A stretch of 64,000 nt of DNA from Glandiceps talaboti (GCF_964340395.1 NC_135565.1:3955642-4019641); one strand, 5' to 3'. Shown: positions 22,724-35,761, numbered from the stretch's first letter. Notes: generated by a model not told the origin, from the letters alone. Translations and numbers: made by a program.

Positions 22724-22787
22724 CTTCGCAGACACAACGATGTCCGACGCAATAACAGTCAACCGTTGAAGTGCATTGTTGTGGGTC
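22724..22787 (-). CDS. Possible cysteine-rich (EGF/EB-like) exon
   Basis: The 64-base segment has an AG acceptor at 22788-22789 and a GTAACC donor at 22723. It reads DPQQCTSTVDCYCVGHRCVC then E: five cysteines in 21 residues, with the pattern C-x5-C-x-C-x4-C-x-C. This dense pattern is typical of small disulfide-bonded extracellular modules in animals. The frame remains open upstream, so the true exon may start further right, for instance after TAG near 22815. The acceptor has a poor pyrimidine tract. No specific family can be named, and no adjacent exon with matching phase was found. Confidence 0.35.
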
Positions 22788-23576
22788 CTTAATTGCCGCA
22801 ATAGAGAATTCTACTTTCAAAGGCGTAAACGTGGGGATATAACGAACCCTTTTTCAAGTTGACTTGTGTGTCCTGAGGACATTTGCACACATCGGTAACA
22901 CCCTCCCCGTTTTCACTTTCATTTTACTATTAAAATCTTACGATGACTTTCGTAAATCTCGTGTGTCACAACTTTAATTCTTTGATCTAAAAATCCGGGC
23001 AATGTTTGCCATATCAACATATAATGTAAATAATTAATGGCAAGGTATTCCTTTTTAAACAACAAATTAACTGCCTCTTTTTCTTCTTTAACGTGGTATG
23101 AAATATCCCCCGGCCATAAATCCGCAATGAAGCATAAAAGACACCTTTTCACACGTGCCAAGGATTTAGATGTTTTACTTCAGTTTGAATAGGGTGCTAA
23201 AAGTACGACTTTGGAGAACTTGAAGGGCATATTGCGAGAAATCAAACCATTTCACATCAAACAATGTATGATCGCAGTGACTGTCATGAATAAAGTGTGT
23301 TGCTGTGTATATGTCATTGACTGCAGAGGGGCACAGTCTGAAATTTCATTGTTTTTGGATTACTTTTGACTTAAAGAAACACAGTCTGTCATGGTCTTTA
23401 GTGGTTACTTTAATTTCGTTTCATATTTACACATCATTATATTATCTAAACTACAAAACTATGGTTAAAACTGTCACCCGGTATTAAAATAAAATATAAA
23501 CATGACATCGATCGTGACGTAATTTTTTAGTTACCAAAAGATAAACGTCACAGGCTAGGTTATAAACTTTTTTGTA

Positions 23577-24272
23577 ACATGAATACAGACCTTCAGCCAT
23601 TCAAGGCAGCTTGAATACCACTACTCCACCAGTAGCATGAATACAGACTTTCAGCCATTCAAGGCAGCTTGAATTCCATTACCCGACCATTAGCATGAAT
23701 ATAGACCTTCAGCCATTCAAGGCAGCTTGAATGCCATTACCCGACAAGTAGCATAAATATAGACTTTCAGCCATTCAAGGCAGCTTGAATGCCATTACCC
23801 GACCATTAGCATGAATATAGACCTTCAGCCATTCAAGGCAGCTTGAATGCCATTACCCGACAAGTAGCATGAATACAGACTTTCAGCCATTCAAGGCAGC
23901 TTGAATGCCATTACCCGACCATTAGCATGAATATAGACCTTCAGCCATTCAAGGCAGCTTGAATGTCATTACCCGACCATTAGCATGAATATAGACCTTC
24001 AGCCATTCAAGGCAGCTTGAATGCCATTACCCGACAAGTAGCATGAATACAGACCTTCAGCCATTCAAGGCAGTTTGAATGCCATTACCCGACCAGTAGC
24101 ATGAATATAGACCTTCAGCCATTCAAGGCAGTTTGAATGCCATTACCCGACCAGTAGCATGAATATAGACCTTCAGCCATTCAAGGCAGCTTGAATGCCA
24201 TTACCCGACCATTAGCATGAATACAGACCTTCAGCCATTCAAGGCAGCTCGAATACCTCTACCCAGCCAGTA
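23577..24272. repeat. Minisatellite, 12 units of 58 bp, each with an 8-bp hairpin
   Basis: Twelve head-to-tail units (12 x 58 = 696 bp, matching the span). Each contains CATTCAAG-GCAG-CTTGAATG, a perfect 8-bp stem with a GCAG loop. Variation elsewhere is at a few positions (CCATTA/CAAGTA/CCAGTA spacer; TATAG/TACAG). In units 9 and 10 CTTG becomes TTTG, which still allows G-T pairing in RNA. The end units are more diverged than the middle, as expected from unequal exchange. Confidence 0.96.
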
Positions 24273-24304
24273 AGCACCTTGTCCAGTACCTGTAACCGTG
24301 CACT

Positions 24305-24365
24305 GTTTGTTTGTTTGTTTGTTTGTTTGTTTGTTTGCTTTGTTTATTTATTTGTTTGTTTGTTA
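24305..24365. repeat. (TTTG)n array
   Basis: About eight TTTG units, then imperfect TTTA/TTTG. The reverse complement of the CAAA tail type at 10199. Confidence 0.9.
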
Positions 24366-24959
24366 ATTTATGGCTGATGACAAATACACCAATACGTTTA
24401 AAGGAAACATTTCAATCCTTATAATTAGCTGAATAATATGTCTACTTGTCATTGACATGCACCCATTGATGTATGTAAACAACCAACAATGAATCCAAAT
24501 ATTTGTTTGTCAACAAACAAAATGTCAGATTTTGGTTTGATCACAGAACAACCATATATGCCTTAGCGAGTACAACAAGATAAATATGGGGGGGGGGGTC
24601 ACATTGGACAAGAATAACTCGCTCGCCATACTTTATAACAAATTTGAACAAGTCACAGCCAAGTAGTAAGGTTAATAATACTTGGTGTTGAAAATACATT
24701 TTATTTGTATTAAAATGTTTGATTTGCACATAAGCTTATTTTATTCTTTGTGTGGGTCAAATAAAGAGGTAACCGAATTGTGTAACCTGTTGCTTAATTT
24801 AGCTGAACTTATTGTTATCAAATCATAACACTAAATCGTTCCAAATTTCAAGGTTGATGTCAATATGATAAAAATAATCGTGATCCTGATATTTACTGTT
24901 ATTGGATCATCTTTGAGGTAGAATGTCCCTCAGAGACAAATATTTCACTCAAATCAAAG

Positions 24960-25240
24960 TTATTAATATTTCTTTGTTTGCTTTTTGATGGAAGAAATCT
25001 TGGGGTTAACGCTGTATTCAGCGATCATATTGGATTCTAATAGGTCTTAATCTTAATTTTGACGTAATTTCGTTAAAAGAACAAAAAATATATATGTATT
25101 GTGGCCACTGTAGCTATTTTTCTTCTTGATTTGAAATGAGAAAGGGTTTGAGTTTTCTTGACCAAAGTAACAGACAAAGTTTAATCAGTTTGTTTCCAAG
25201 TTGCATAATGCGGCGTACGAGGTTATTGTTAACACACTTC
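24960..25240. repeat. Dispersed repeat, diverged copy 1
   Basis: Shares word order with 31985-32200: ATATTGGATTCTAA versus ACATTGGATTCTAA, TTAATTTTGA, TTCTTGATTT and TTCTTGACCAAAGTAACAG versus ACTTGAACCAAGTGACAG. Same orientation. Diverged, with no obvious termini. Confidence 0.5.
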
Positions 25241-26009
25241 AATGTAAGTGATATTAACGTAAGGTGAACCTAATAACAACGTGAAAATTCCAGAACATAA
25301 ATCATCGCCATCAGATAATCATCAAATATCTATTATAACTCTTCTTAACCCAACAACATTATTACTAGAAAAATAATCTACACATTCAGCAAAATTCAAG
25401 GTAAGCCACCTGTGAGGGATCCAACGATATAGGACACAGATAATACTGTTATTTATCACCAATCAGCCTTTAATGAAACGCACAAAATGACGTTGCCATT
25501 GACAACACCATCGTCTGTTTATCTTAAGTTGTCAAGCAAGAAGGTTATAAGCCTGGTATCGTTTAATGAGAGATATTGAGAAGGTTGTGACCTTTTGTTT
25601 CTGTAGAAAGTAGATCAATTAGCAGTAAATCTCTAAATTTAGTCAAGGCGAAAAACATATTCCGTTGTCATGCATACGGGCTAACCTTCAGTTGAGAATC
25701 TAATCAGTGAATACCTACATCGTTACATAAACGTTGCCTAGTATAAAGTATGTTGACAACATATGGATGTGGCATGTAGTATTCGAGGGTTTATGTATGT
25801 GCACATGATTCCTCTATGCTCATGATAGCAACGGCAATTTTAAGGTATAACACCATGGCATCGTTCATTTAGTTTGTAAAACTGCTATGCCACACACGTC
25901 ACAGTGACGTTTTAGTCAGTGCAATGAAATTTGTATGCGGCATTCTACAGGCGGAACAAAAATAATATACGAAAGCGTTCAAATGTGGCCCTTGTCTTTT
26001 TAAAGTTTA

Positions 26010-26110
26010 CAGTGTTTAGTTATGATTTTGACGACACTATTGATTATGAATTTGACGACAGTTATGATTTTGACGACAGTCTCACCGTTATCTTAGATTT
26101 TGACGACAAT
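26010..26110. repeat. Short repeats of GATTTTGACGACA
   Basis: Four copies of the GATTTTGACGACA word with 15-25 bp spacing, reading DFDD-rich in one frame. Considered a degenerate tandem repeat. Confidence 0.7.
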
Positions 26111-26329
26111 CGTCACGTTATGTCTTTTTATTGAGCTAAACCACTGAGGTTGGACGTTTGAGGTCATTTTCTACTCATTCTTTGCAGAAGACGACATTGA
26201 TAGATGACAATACAGAATAATGTATGTATACGGAATAATTTTAAGCTGTATTGATAAATTTACATAGAAGTATCCAAAATTCATCATGTACATTTCCACA
26301 AAATTTGTTGAAACATTTCCTTGACCAGT

Positions 26330-26580
26330 TACTTTAATTTTCGCGCCAAAATTCTTTAACATATCCTTGATCATGTAGGAGAAACAATTTCTAGGACCAC
26401 GTACTTTCGCACCAATATTCTTTAACAATTCCTTTGATGTGACAGTGCAGTTTTACACCAAAAATATTGAATAATTTCTAGACTGGAATTTCGCGCCATT
26501 TTTTTCAAACATTTTCTTTGCTTCAGGCCAGAAACGTTCAACAATTTCTCGACAATGTAGTTTCGCGCCACAAATATTTT
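26330..26580. repeat. Degenerate tandem repeat carrying TTTCGCGCCA words
   Basis: About four units of roughly 75 bp. Each has a TTTCGCGCCA or TTTCGCACCA word, an ATTCTTTAACA-like word and a CAATTTCT word. The TTTCGCGCC word resembles an E2F site. In the antisense frame the units read LKNxGAK. Confidence 0.6.
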
Positions 26581-26850
26581 ATCTTATGTCTGTATTAAAG
26601 TGTTTGTTATATATACTCAAAAGCAAAATGATATCATTTTACAGTAATATTTTTTTCCATAAATTTAGCAAAAAAAGGAGTCCCACCGAAGTATGTTCAA
26701 CATATAATTGATTTTGTTTCCTTTGTCAAGGTATATTAAGCTGAAATATTCTATGTCGTTGGTGATAAAGTGACTGATCTCATTTTGGATTGATTTTAAT
26801 TTATTTCATTTGGTCTCTCCTGTGTTGTTTGTGATGCTGATTTTCAATGT

Positions 26851-26930
26851 TGGACGACATTTTCACTGATTGACGAGATTTCACTAATGGACGAGATTTT
26901 CACCGATGGACGAGATATCACTCAGATTTA
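26851..26930. repeat. Tandem repeat, about 19-bp unit
   Basis: Four copies around TGGACGAGATTTTCACYGA. Confidence 0.8.
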
Positions 26931-27381
26931 ATCAAAGTTAGTAAACGAGGTAACCTTTTTAAAATCGTTGTATATATTTTTATTTTTGAATTATTTGTTT
27001 GACATATAACATATCGTTGATGATTACAGCATCTTTCATGCTAGCAGACGACCATTACAAACACTGAAATCATTTCCTGGTTATGCATCGATTTGTTATC
27101 TCTATCAACTTACGCACACAGGCTCTATCAATAGCTCAAATCAATCGCGCCCTCATGCGCTACGTCAGACTCTTGACGTAAACAATTTGTGAATTTGAGC
27201 CACCCCACCATTTTTATTGGTAATCCTGATAATTGAAGTATGTCGGGCATAATGCCATTGACCCTGTATTAAGCTTATGTTCTGCTTTTAGAAGTGTTAC
27301 GGAAAAACCGGACACTCCGTAAATTAATATTAGCCTACAGCGTGGTTACGTTGGGTATTAGTTACCATAACCTACAGTTAC

Positions 27382-27634
<253 letters not shown>

Positions 27635-27951
27635 GTATATTTATATATTTTTTCCGTAATATTATGTCCTTCCCTTCGAGCTCCCCATTGATATGACAAA
27701 ATATGATAATCACTCGTATACAGTATACGTGCGAACTGTTCAAATCGTCTACGGAAGTACGCACTCTACCTGCTGCCATTTGAAACCTCGACCTCGTGGT
27801 TTATCAGATAGAAATCAATTTAGGAAAGGTTGCTGAACACGGTTGTATTCCAAAAATCAATTACGTAGAAAAGGCCACGACTACAGGGAATCTGTTTTTA
27901 TCAGGGTTCTTTCTCCTTACGGGAAATGTTGACTGTTCTTATCAGTACTTT

Positions 27952-28224
27952 GATGTATGGTTGATCAAATTGAACTACACATCTATATCCCACAAACGTG
28001 ATTAGCCCTTTAGTCCACTACGGTGTACGGTTGATCAAATTGAACTACACATCTATATCATCCCACAAACGTGATTATCCCTTAGTCCACTACGGTGTAC
28101 GGTTGATCAAATTGAACGAGACATCTATATCCCACAAACGTGATTATCCCTTATAATTAGTCCACTACGGTGTACGGTTGATCAAATTGAACGAGACATC
28201 TATATTTCACAAACGTGATTATTG
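27952..28224. repeat. Tandem repeat, four units of about 66-76 bp
   Basis: Units begin GGTTGATCAAATTGAAC and end CCCTTAGTCCACTACGGTGT. Length differences come from small insertions (ATC, ATAATT). Units 1-2 carry TACACATC and units 3-4 carry GAGACATC, showing the duplication order. Confidence 0.93.
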
Positions 28225-28575
28225 TTTTTGTATATGTTTCCAATATTCTTTTATATATTGTACTTACATAGTGATCAACTTTATCTCTAACAATATATTT
28301 CAATTATTTTGTTTTCATCTTTCTCCTGATTGATATAAAATGTATGTATGCCATGTTGAATAGCGCCCCCAGGCGTCAGTGCAAGTACGGATATGAAGTA
28401 CGGATATAACAAGAACTGAATTCCATATAGCTATTCGTGCTAACGAGGTTTGAAAGTAAGTTCGTCTTACGGTAGTGAGCAACAAATTGTTTAAGTAACT
28501 GAGTGTCTATCTAAAAACGTAATAATCGAGTTATTTTTACTCGTGTAGATTCAATTTTTGAACGATCTACATATT

Positions 28576-28646
28576 GCGTATGTATGTATGTATGTATGTA
28601 TGTATGTATGTATGTATGTATGTATGTATGTGTGTGTGTGTATGTA

Positions 28647-28677
<31 letters not shown>

Positions 28678-28766
28678 ATGTATGTATGTATGTATGTATG
28701 TATGTATGTATGTATGTATGTATGTATGCAAGTCTGTATGTATGTATGTATGTATGTATGTATGTA

Positions 28767-28808
<42 letters not shown>
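28576..28808. repeat. Compound (ATGT)n and (GT)n array
   Basis: ATGT units alternate with short GT runs, ending in a pure GT tract (28771-28808). Confidence 0.97.
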
Positions 28809-28810
<2 letters not shown>

Positions 28811-29740
28811 CACGGTTTTAGTTTTAGTTGTTTAATTATGTTTGTTTTTTTTGAGGGTGGGGGATTGTTCGTGGTGTGTAATTAAAACTATGTGCAATAC
28901 CTTTCTTGGGCCCGTACTCTCGTTTACACGTTTTACTTTGCTTTCTTTTTCATTTGTATCTGGCATTTGCCAATGCTTCCTCTAACGCAACACTATACCT
29001 AAGACCACTAGAAGAATGTAAACATAATTTCTGGTAGTCTTAAGCTAATACAAACCGTTATACGTGTAGTACGGTCGACGTCGGAGCTATTATAACAAGA
29101 TTACGTCCGTAACATTAATATATTATTCCATCCAACAACAAGCGTGTTCGTCATGAATAAAGGAACTGTTAACTATAAACCGACTAGTGTGTTCGATGCA
29201 TAATGAAATGCGTCGAGGATAATCGGTGAATGACCAACCACTGAACCCGATCTCATAAACACAATGACTGGCTGATTGTGAAGTTCATTGACGTTGGTTT
29301 AAAATGATAAGTGTGTCAAATTACCACCAAATGTGATTGTACTTGAGAAGAAGTAGATGTCTTTGATTTCACTAATAGATTTGTACATTGAAAACACCGT
29401 GGACGAAGGACAAACGTTTCGTCGCGTTACTTTGTGATATGAACTGTAGAGGGCGATATTATGATGATTCCGGATTGGTATTTCAACTTTAAGTACAAGA
29501 ACGATACTAGTGTTGTTTTTTTAATTCAACTGAATTAAATTATATACTGAATTTTATTTCACGTGTCAAATAAGATACAATAAAATACATAAAAGTTAAA
29601 ACAAACGATTCTGGTGAGGTCCATGGAAACATTTCATTTGAAACTAATATATTCCATGGTCCTGAAAACTCAGAAAATTATTCTATAGTCCTTGCGTACA
29701 AATAAATAAGAGGTAAATAATAAAAGTAAGAGGCCTATTT
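28809..29740. other. No gene recognised
   Basis: Unique AT-rich DNA. Nothing supportable. Confidence 0.5.
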
Positions 29741-30112
29741 AGGCCTAACATAATTGATTGGTTCCGGTTACACAACCCCACCTAGTTTTTCACTGCCGAC
29801 CCTAAACGTGTTTTATATTCGAGAAAATTAATAAAATCACAAAAATCGTGAAGTCTCACAGGAAACTGACATCAACTTAAAAAGACAATATAAAACTGTT
29901 CTTCGAAGCTGTAATGGCTGTACATCTGATGATGAGAAGAAACCAATAACACAGACCATGTGGAAAACAACGGAAAACATAACTACCTGAACTAGACATT
30001 CACATATGAAAAACAAAATATTTAAAAAATCAAAAAATCAAAAGTTCGACCTATTCTGGATCCAACTATTCTAAAATTGAGTGTAATCGGAACCAAACAA
30101 TATTTCAGGCTT
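29741..30112 (+). mobile_element. MITE family copy B (both inverted termini present)
   Basis: The best preserved copy, 372 bp. The left end is AGGCCTAACATAATTGATTG then GTTCCGGTTACAC. The right end, reverse complemented, reads AGCCTGAAATATTGTTTGGT then TCCGATTACAC. The roughly 30-bp termini are therefore imperfect inverted repeats with the shared core TTGGTTCCGRTTACAC. The interior matches copies A and C. The left terminus is preceded by a further AGGCCT at 29731. No open frame; non-autonomous. Confidence 0.85.
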
Positions 30113-31420
30113 TACATTCCTACATAAACATTCGAACCCGAAACGAAAAATATACAACAAAGAAAAAAAACAGTAAAGAGAATATAAAACAAAATTACGG
30201 AAACAATAGATATATGACACAAAGTTATTCACAAATATTTACAGATTGGACTACGTGGGAAATTAAATTCACGGCAGAAAAAGGTGAGATTTCATGAATT
30301 CGTGTCTCTTACGTATATTTTTGAGTGTGTAGCTGGGAGAGAATCATTCGAGTAGCGGGAGGTTTACCTTTGAACTGGACGATTACTATTCATTACTGGT
30401 CTAGTGGTATTTATAGACAGTGACTTTATGGAATTTAGGAATAACATTGGGTTTTTTTCATTTTGATTATTATATTCCAGAACGAGAACATATTGACTCA
30501 TATCAAGCGACTGGTAATGTATTGATCGCACCAAACATTTACATTTAATATTTAAAAAAAAAACATGTCCCATGGTTAGATTGGAGGCTAGACAGACATT
30601 GGTCGGACAGGTTCAGTGGAATCTGTGGTTTGCCGGTTCGGTGCCAGCGTTTTTCTGAAGTAATTAAGTCCTTGGACACTGCCTGAACGATTGTGCCGTA
30701 GTAAACCCGGCAGTACATGTGTAATTGGGGACTTGGTGTGAGAGAGGACAATTGCAATGCGTCTGACTGGCTGCAAGGATTATATGCTCCCCAATGAATT
30801 GAGGAATGTTTGTTGTCTATCGTTGTCTATGCATACACCTGGAGAGAGGCGTTTTGACCACTAAGAGCGCTGTATGAAAAGTCTAAATATTAACTTAATG
30901 TGTATTACAGTAATAAATTTATGTTAATACATTTTAAGTTACTGTGAATTGTCGAAAACGGGGATTGACTTTGCAATATGCTATGAAGTTTATTTCTGCA
31001 TATATACGTTACTACAGATTGTGGGTGCGAGACGAAATGTAGGCTATGGTAAACCTGAGATGGTAACAATTCCCCATTTACTTGGATACATTTAGACAGA
31101 TTAAACGAATCAAAGGTTGAACAAAAGACGCATGGACAATACGTCTGGCGAAAGAACAGTTATGTAATTGTTGTCGATGCATAATTAGTACACGTGTATT
31201 ACCATGTTGTTACATGCATTAAATTCTACATGTTGAAAAATTAAAAAAAAATAAAGATACTAATGTAATTGTGAGATAAAATATGGTGTTAACCTTGAAT
31301 CCCTACACTACTGGTATTAGTAACACAAATACTTGCCTATAATCTTTATATTATCGATATGTGGCAAACCACCAATGTTTATACTACGAGTTTAACACTC
31401 CATTCCCGGGCCCTTCCTTC
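30113..31420. other. No gene firmly recognised
   Basis: AT-rich sequence with a slightly less AT-rich patch at 30545-30776, where two minus-strand frames are open for 60-70 codons. A CAG acceptor-like site lies inside it but no product is recognisable. Confidence 0.4.
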
Positions 31421-31423
31421 ATA

Positions 31424-31424
<1 letters not shown>

Positions 31425-31484
<60 letters not shown>

Positions 31485-31486
31485 GC
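31425..31486. repeat. (CTGT)n array
   Basis: About 15 pure CTGT units. Confidence 0.97.
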
Positions 31487-31984
31487 CTGTTCAGATCAGG
31501 TCAATTATTTCACAATGACTTTATGACAAAGTTAACAGGATGACGATCGTTGCGACAACTTGAAGTAAACAACATTAAATACATGTAATTGTTCCAGATG
31601 TTGCGGGAAACCATGAAAACCATGCCTAATGAGGTAGCTATTAGTCTTTACGGTGTCTTCAACCCTTTGTTTACATATTGACTATCCACTATTTGAAATC
31701 CCTACAGTTACCCGGCATGATTCCCCGCGGAGAAATTACAGTAACAAGGGGCTGTTTCAATCGTTACTCTTCACCTTTTTTTTGTTAGTGATGATGATAT
31801 CATGGAAATGTGAACTAATCACTGAAAGATCTGTTTAAAGACTTCCTGAAGTGATTTTTTTTAATGTCATTATGTGATGATGTGCATCGGCGGCACAAAT
31901 ACCTGAACATCAAAGCTATTTAAAATCTAACTCTCAAAGTTTTGCTATCTTAAGACTTGTTCCATGTCCTATTGGAATAAAGAA

Positions 31985-32200
31985 ATAAATGGCTGTTCAT
32001 TGGCTTGGTTTCAAAGTATTCGGGATCCACCCTACCCCTCCGCATAAAAATAACAAGGTATACGTATTCTATGATCACATTGGATTCTAAATGATTTAAT
32101 TTTGATATCAGTATGACCTTTTCTTGATTTTAGTTAAGAATGGGGCTGAAGTTACTTGAACCAAGTGACAGCAATAGTTTAAGATTTGTATTTCCGAGGT
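31985..32200. repeat. Dispersed repeat, diverged copy 2
   Basis: Counterpart of 24960-25240, same orientation (see that entry). Confidence 0.5.
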
Positions 32201-32364
32201 ATATGCTACCCTAAATAAGAAAACTGAAGTAGAGTTGTTCCAGTCATAAAGGCATTGAGGATCATTGATATCCCTGGGAAATATCGTTTTGCGTTTGCGC
32301 TGTGTGCCTTTCTTTTCACGATAAGAGATGTGATTTTGACCTATTTTACTGAGACATACAATAT

Positions 32365-32515
32365 GGTGAGGTTGTGCTTATTTGCATACTGTTACACACT
32401 TCGTATAAAGTTAAGTTGTCATTAATATGTTGGCTGGTGCTTCATTTGCATACTTTTGCAAACTTCGTTTAAAGTTGTCATTAATATGTTGAGTTGGTGC
32501 TTCATTTGCAGAAAA
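32365..32515. repeat. Tandem repeat, about 60-70-bp unit, 2-3 copies
   Basis: Units contain GGTGCTTCATTTGCA and AAAGTTGTCATTAATATGTT. The first copy is diverged (GTTGTGCTTATTTGCATACT). Confidence 0.85.
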
Positions 32516-34660
32516 CTACTGGTAAAGATATTGGTTGCAGTTTACATTACACTATTTACACAACACATTTTACGTTGTAATGTAAAACAATCTTCTTTTT
32601 TTAATAAACATTTTGAAGTTATCCTTTATTGATTGCGTAGAGATCCATGATTCCACATTCTCGCATTTATACTATCTTATCAATGGCACCATCTAGATTA
32701 GATGGATTATTCTTTCTGTTCATGTCCCTCTTTTTTCTACAGCTCTACCGGAGACAACTGATAATTCACATTTACATTGTAAATCATTATCTGAATTGAG
32801 CTTTCAATGCCTGGGTTTCAATACCAAGACTTATAATATATACAATCAGTGTCGCCATAACTATGGGTTTTTCATCATTCTTTTGTTCTGGGTAAAATAT
32901 TCCCATAGCTTATCCAGACAACTTTTTCCACAACTTTTATTTTTCAAAATGCTAATTAGACCTGGGCCTTTAAAGTATCAAGAAAAGGTAGACTGGAGGA
33001 TTAAGTCAGCACATACAGAGAATAAAATAGATTTACGTGCCGTTGCTTAGATACTTTCTGACCAGAATCGGAAAGTTAATCTAAATTTTTCGCGTTTAGC
33101 TCCATTACAGTAAATTACTGGCGACGTTTAGAAGTTAAACAGTATGCCCAAGGCTATACACAGCTGGTAGACCTATTATGTAAAGGTATTTGTCCTTCGG
33201 TGGTTTTTCGAGACTTACTAGTCAATAGGATCCCTCTAATTTCCTTTCCAATAAATTAATTTAGTAAAAAGTATTTTCGTTTGTCTTTTTGTGGGATAAC
33301 CACATCTGTAGAGGATAGTTGCTTCTCATAGTAACTGATAGTGGAGAGCATTTATAATGTGCACGTGCTTTATAAGCACATGACACCGACCTATTACGGC
33401 ACAACCACCTATTATTTTCCCAAACTCACTGATTTATGCGAGCACATGGAAAAAATAACCTGCAGTAAAATGTACAACTTGTGTTATTGGTATATATTTA
33501 ACAAAAACAATCCCTTAGGTTTACATGCTCAGTCTAGTCTACCAGTATATGGAAGTCCTACGGTGCCCTGGGTTTAAAACGAGCTTAAGAGGAACAAATA
33601 GTACTGCCTCCTCCGAACACAAAACCATCCCTTCTTCTCCCCTGCACAGCTTGCTACAATGCGAGGAAAAATAACTGTTGGCAACACTTTAATATATACT
33701 CCCTAGAGAGTTCCAGGTGTGACGGGCTATGCAACCCTGCCGTAGACGTAAGGACGGGGGATGGATGCACCACACGTACGCAAATAGGTCGTGAATCACC
33801 ACGAAGCATCAACAATCAAGGACACATTAATCGACGTGCACATTAAGAAAGATTAAATGAGCGATAGAATAATAACAATGGCCTGGGTCACGTTTTTTAG
33901 AGCATGTCAACTGTTACGAAAGGGTTGATGATGGACAGGTTTGATTTACCCTGAGTAATAAACTAAACAAGCGGAAAATTAAGAGTACTTTTTAATTTGG
34001 AATACTGAGTGAATAATTTACGAGTTTGTGAGACTGAGGAATAAGGAGAGATGTCAAGTACGAAAAAAGGGTGAAGAAACACTGTCCTTTTTAATTCAAA
34101 TTTCTAGAGTGGTTTTGTACAGTTGTAAAAGAGTCGTGGAAAGTTGTAGAGTGTCGGGTTTTGAAGAAAATATACAAGTATCATCATCAAATAGAATCAA
34201 GGGGTTGCTTTCAATTGGAAGCGCTTAAGCACATTGTGTACGGTTACAGAATGGGTTGTAAGGCGTTTGATGTAATTAATTTAATTTTGATTTTGATAGT
34301 GCAGTAATTTAGGAAAGAGGAAATAAATATTTGACCTTAATTACAACAAGAACAAATTGTTGAATGAGGCTATCAATGCTTTGTAAGCTGTCGTTACAAT
34401 ATAACCTCTTCCGAAGGTTGATAAATATAAGATGACTTCGATATTTTGGGGGAAAAATAACACTTGTATTACTGGACGAATCGCATACTTATTTAATACT
34501 AACGCGTTTCTGGAAGTGTTTCCGAACACAGCAATCGTTATTTTAAAGACTTTACTACCAGTGTTATTATTACATTATTACAACAAAAGTTATCCTGACA
34601 GAGAACGTGGGCTAACGACAAACAAACCTCACTAACATTACAATCGCTATTATAATTATT
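32516..34660. other. No gene recognised
   Basis: AT-rich unique DNA. Frames of 66-84 codons are present but show no motif and have weak or no splice sites. Confidence 0.5.
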
Positions 34661-34663
34661 TTA

Positions 34664-34822
34664 TCGTCTGGCTTGGCAAAATCGTGCAGACATAGCTACT
34701 TTAACATTCTATACTCTGATTTGGCAGAGTCTTGCGATTTATCGTCTGGCTTGGCTTGGCAGTATCTTGTAAACATTGCTACATTTTATTGCTTGGCTGG
34801 GCAAAATCTTGTAAGCATTAGT
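34664..34822. repeat. Degenerate repeat around GGCTTGGCARWATCTTG
   Basis: Four diverged copies at about 34669, 34720, 34748 and 34791, spaced irregularly. Confidence 0.6.
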
Positions 34823-34984
34823 GTATTTTTTGTGTGTGATATACCATTATTTTAGTAGATGGTCCCTAATCATACACAGAACAAAAACATACAATTTGAA
34901 GAGAAAACTCACTAAAAGGTGATCCAGGCCAATGGTTCAATTAATAATACTTTACTTAATATTTGTCTAACATGTAGAGAATGT

Positions 34985-35080
34985 AGCAGTGTTACACACT
35001 GTAGCATTAGTGTTACACACTGTAGCATTAATATTAGTGTTACACACTGTAGCATTATTGTTACACACTGTAGCATTATA
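34985..35080. repeat. Tandem repeat GTTACACACTGTAGCATTA
   Basis: Four copies of a 19-bp unit with spacers of 0-8 bp. Confidence 0.9.
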
Positions 35081-35394
35081 GGAATACGATGTTGCAATTG
35101 TAGTAACATTTTTGTGACGCCATACCATATAAATGTAGCAAAAATTAATTGGTTAGATTGAAGTCAGATATGACGAATGTGTTTTGACTAGACTACAGAG
35201 TAGTCCCTGGCTTTCGAATCAACGACCTGACCACTAAATTTGAACGGCAATGACCAGTCGCTATAATCTACCACGTGTTTTGACACGTGATCTGTGGTTG
35301 AGAAGCCTGATAAGGCTGAACAACAAGTTATTTACTTAAACATGTGGTTTCATGTCGAATCAGACAACGTTCTGTCTTATTTTAATTGTAACAG

Positions 35395-35513
35395 GTTTGA
35401 AGTAGACATACGTGCTTCTTACAATGACATAACATCCTCAATGTCAGAAATAGATGTTCAACTTATGTTAGACAGTAAAAAAATGTGCAACAAATTCGAA
35501 AAAAAAATGAATT
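35395..35513 (+). CDS. Possible internal coding exon, unknown gene
   Basis: The acceptor CTTATTTTAATTGTAACAG ends at 35394, and a GTACGT donor begins at 35514. In between, after one leftover base, the frame is open for 39 codons with one base over. It starts FEVDIRASYNDITSSMSEID and ends in a lysine-rich stretch (NKFEKKMN). It is acidic and serine-rich, without a recognisable domain. The frame also stays open on both sides of the splice sites. Support is only from the paired signals. Confidence 0.22.
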
Positions 35514-35731
35514 GTACGTAGGTAGTGAACGTCAGTGACATGACTTGATTCATAGTCATACCCAAAGTTTTAACATCGGTAATAAAAGTGTTTCAGATTC
35601 CTGAAATTATCTACCCAATATATCTTGTACGGATACAAAATTAATTTTGATCTCCGATGAACGAATACATATTTTGATCACCGATGTACTTGATTGATCA
35701 TGGGCATTGTATCAAAGAAGACTCGATCGGC

Positions 35732-35761
35732 ATTTTTTTTTTTTTTTTTTGGGGGGGGGGT
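35732..35761. repeat. Poly-T/poly-G junction (T18 then G10)
   Basis: Adjacent homopolymers. G or C homopolymers of nine or more recur at many other places in the window. Confidence 0.95.

Noticed and set aside
28355-28372. CTCF-like site (AGCGCCCCCAGGCG), also GGGGGCGCTG near 44075
   Set aside because: Only the GC core matches and the rest of the consensus is off. Such cores occur by chance in 64 kb.
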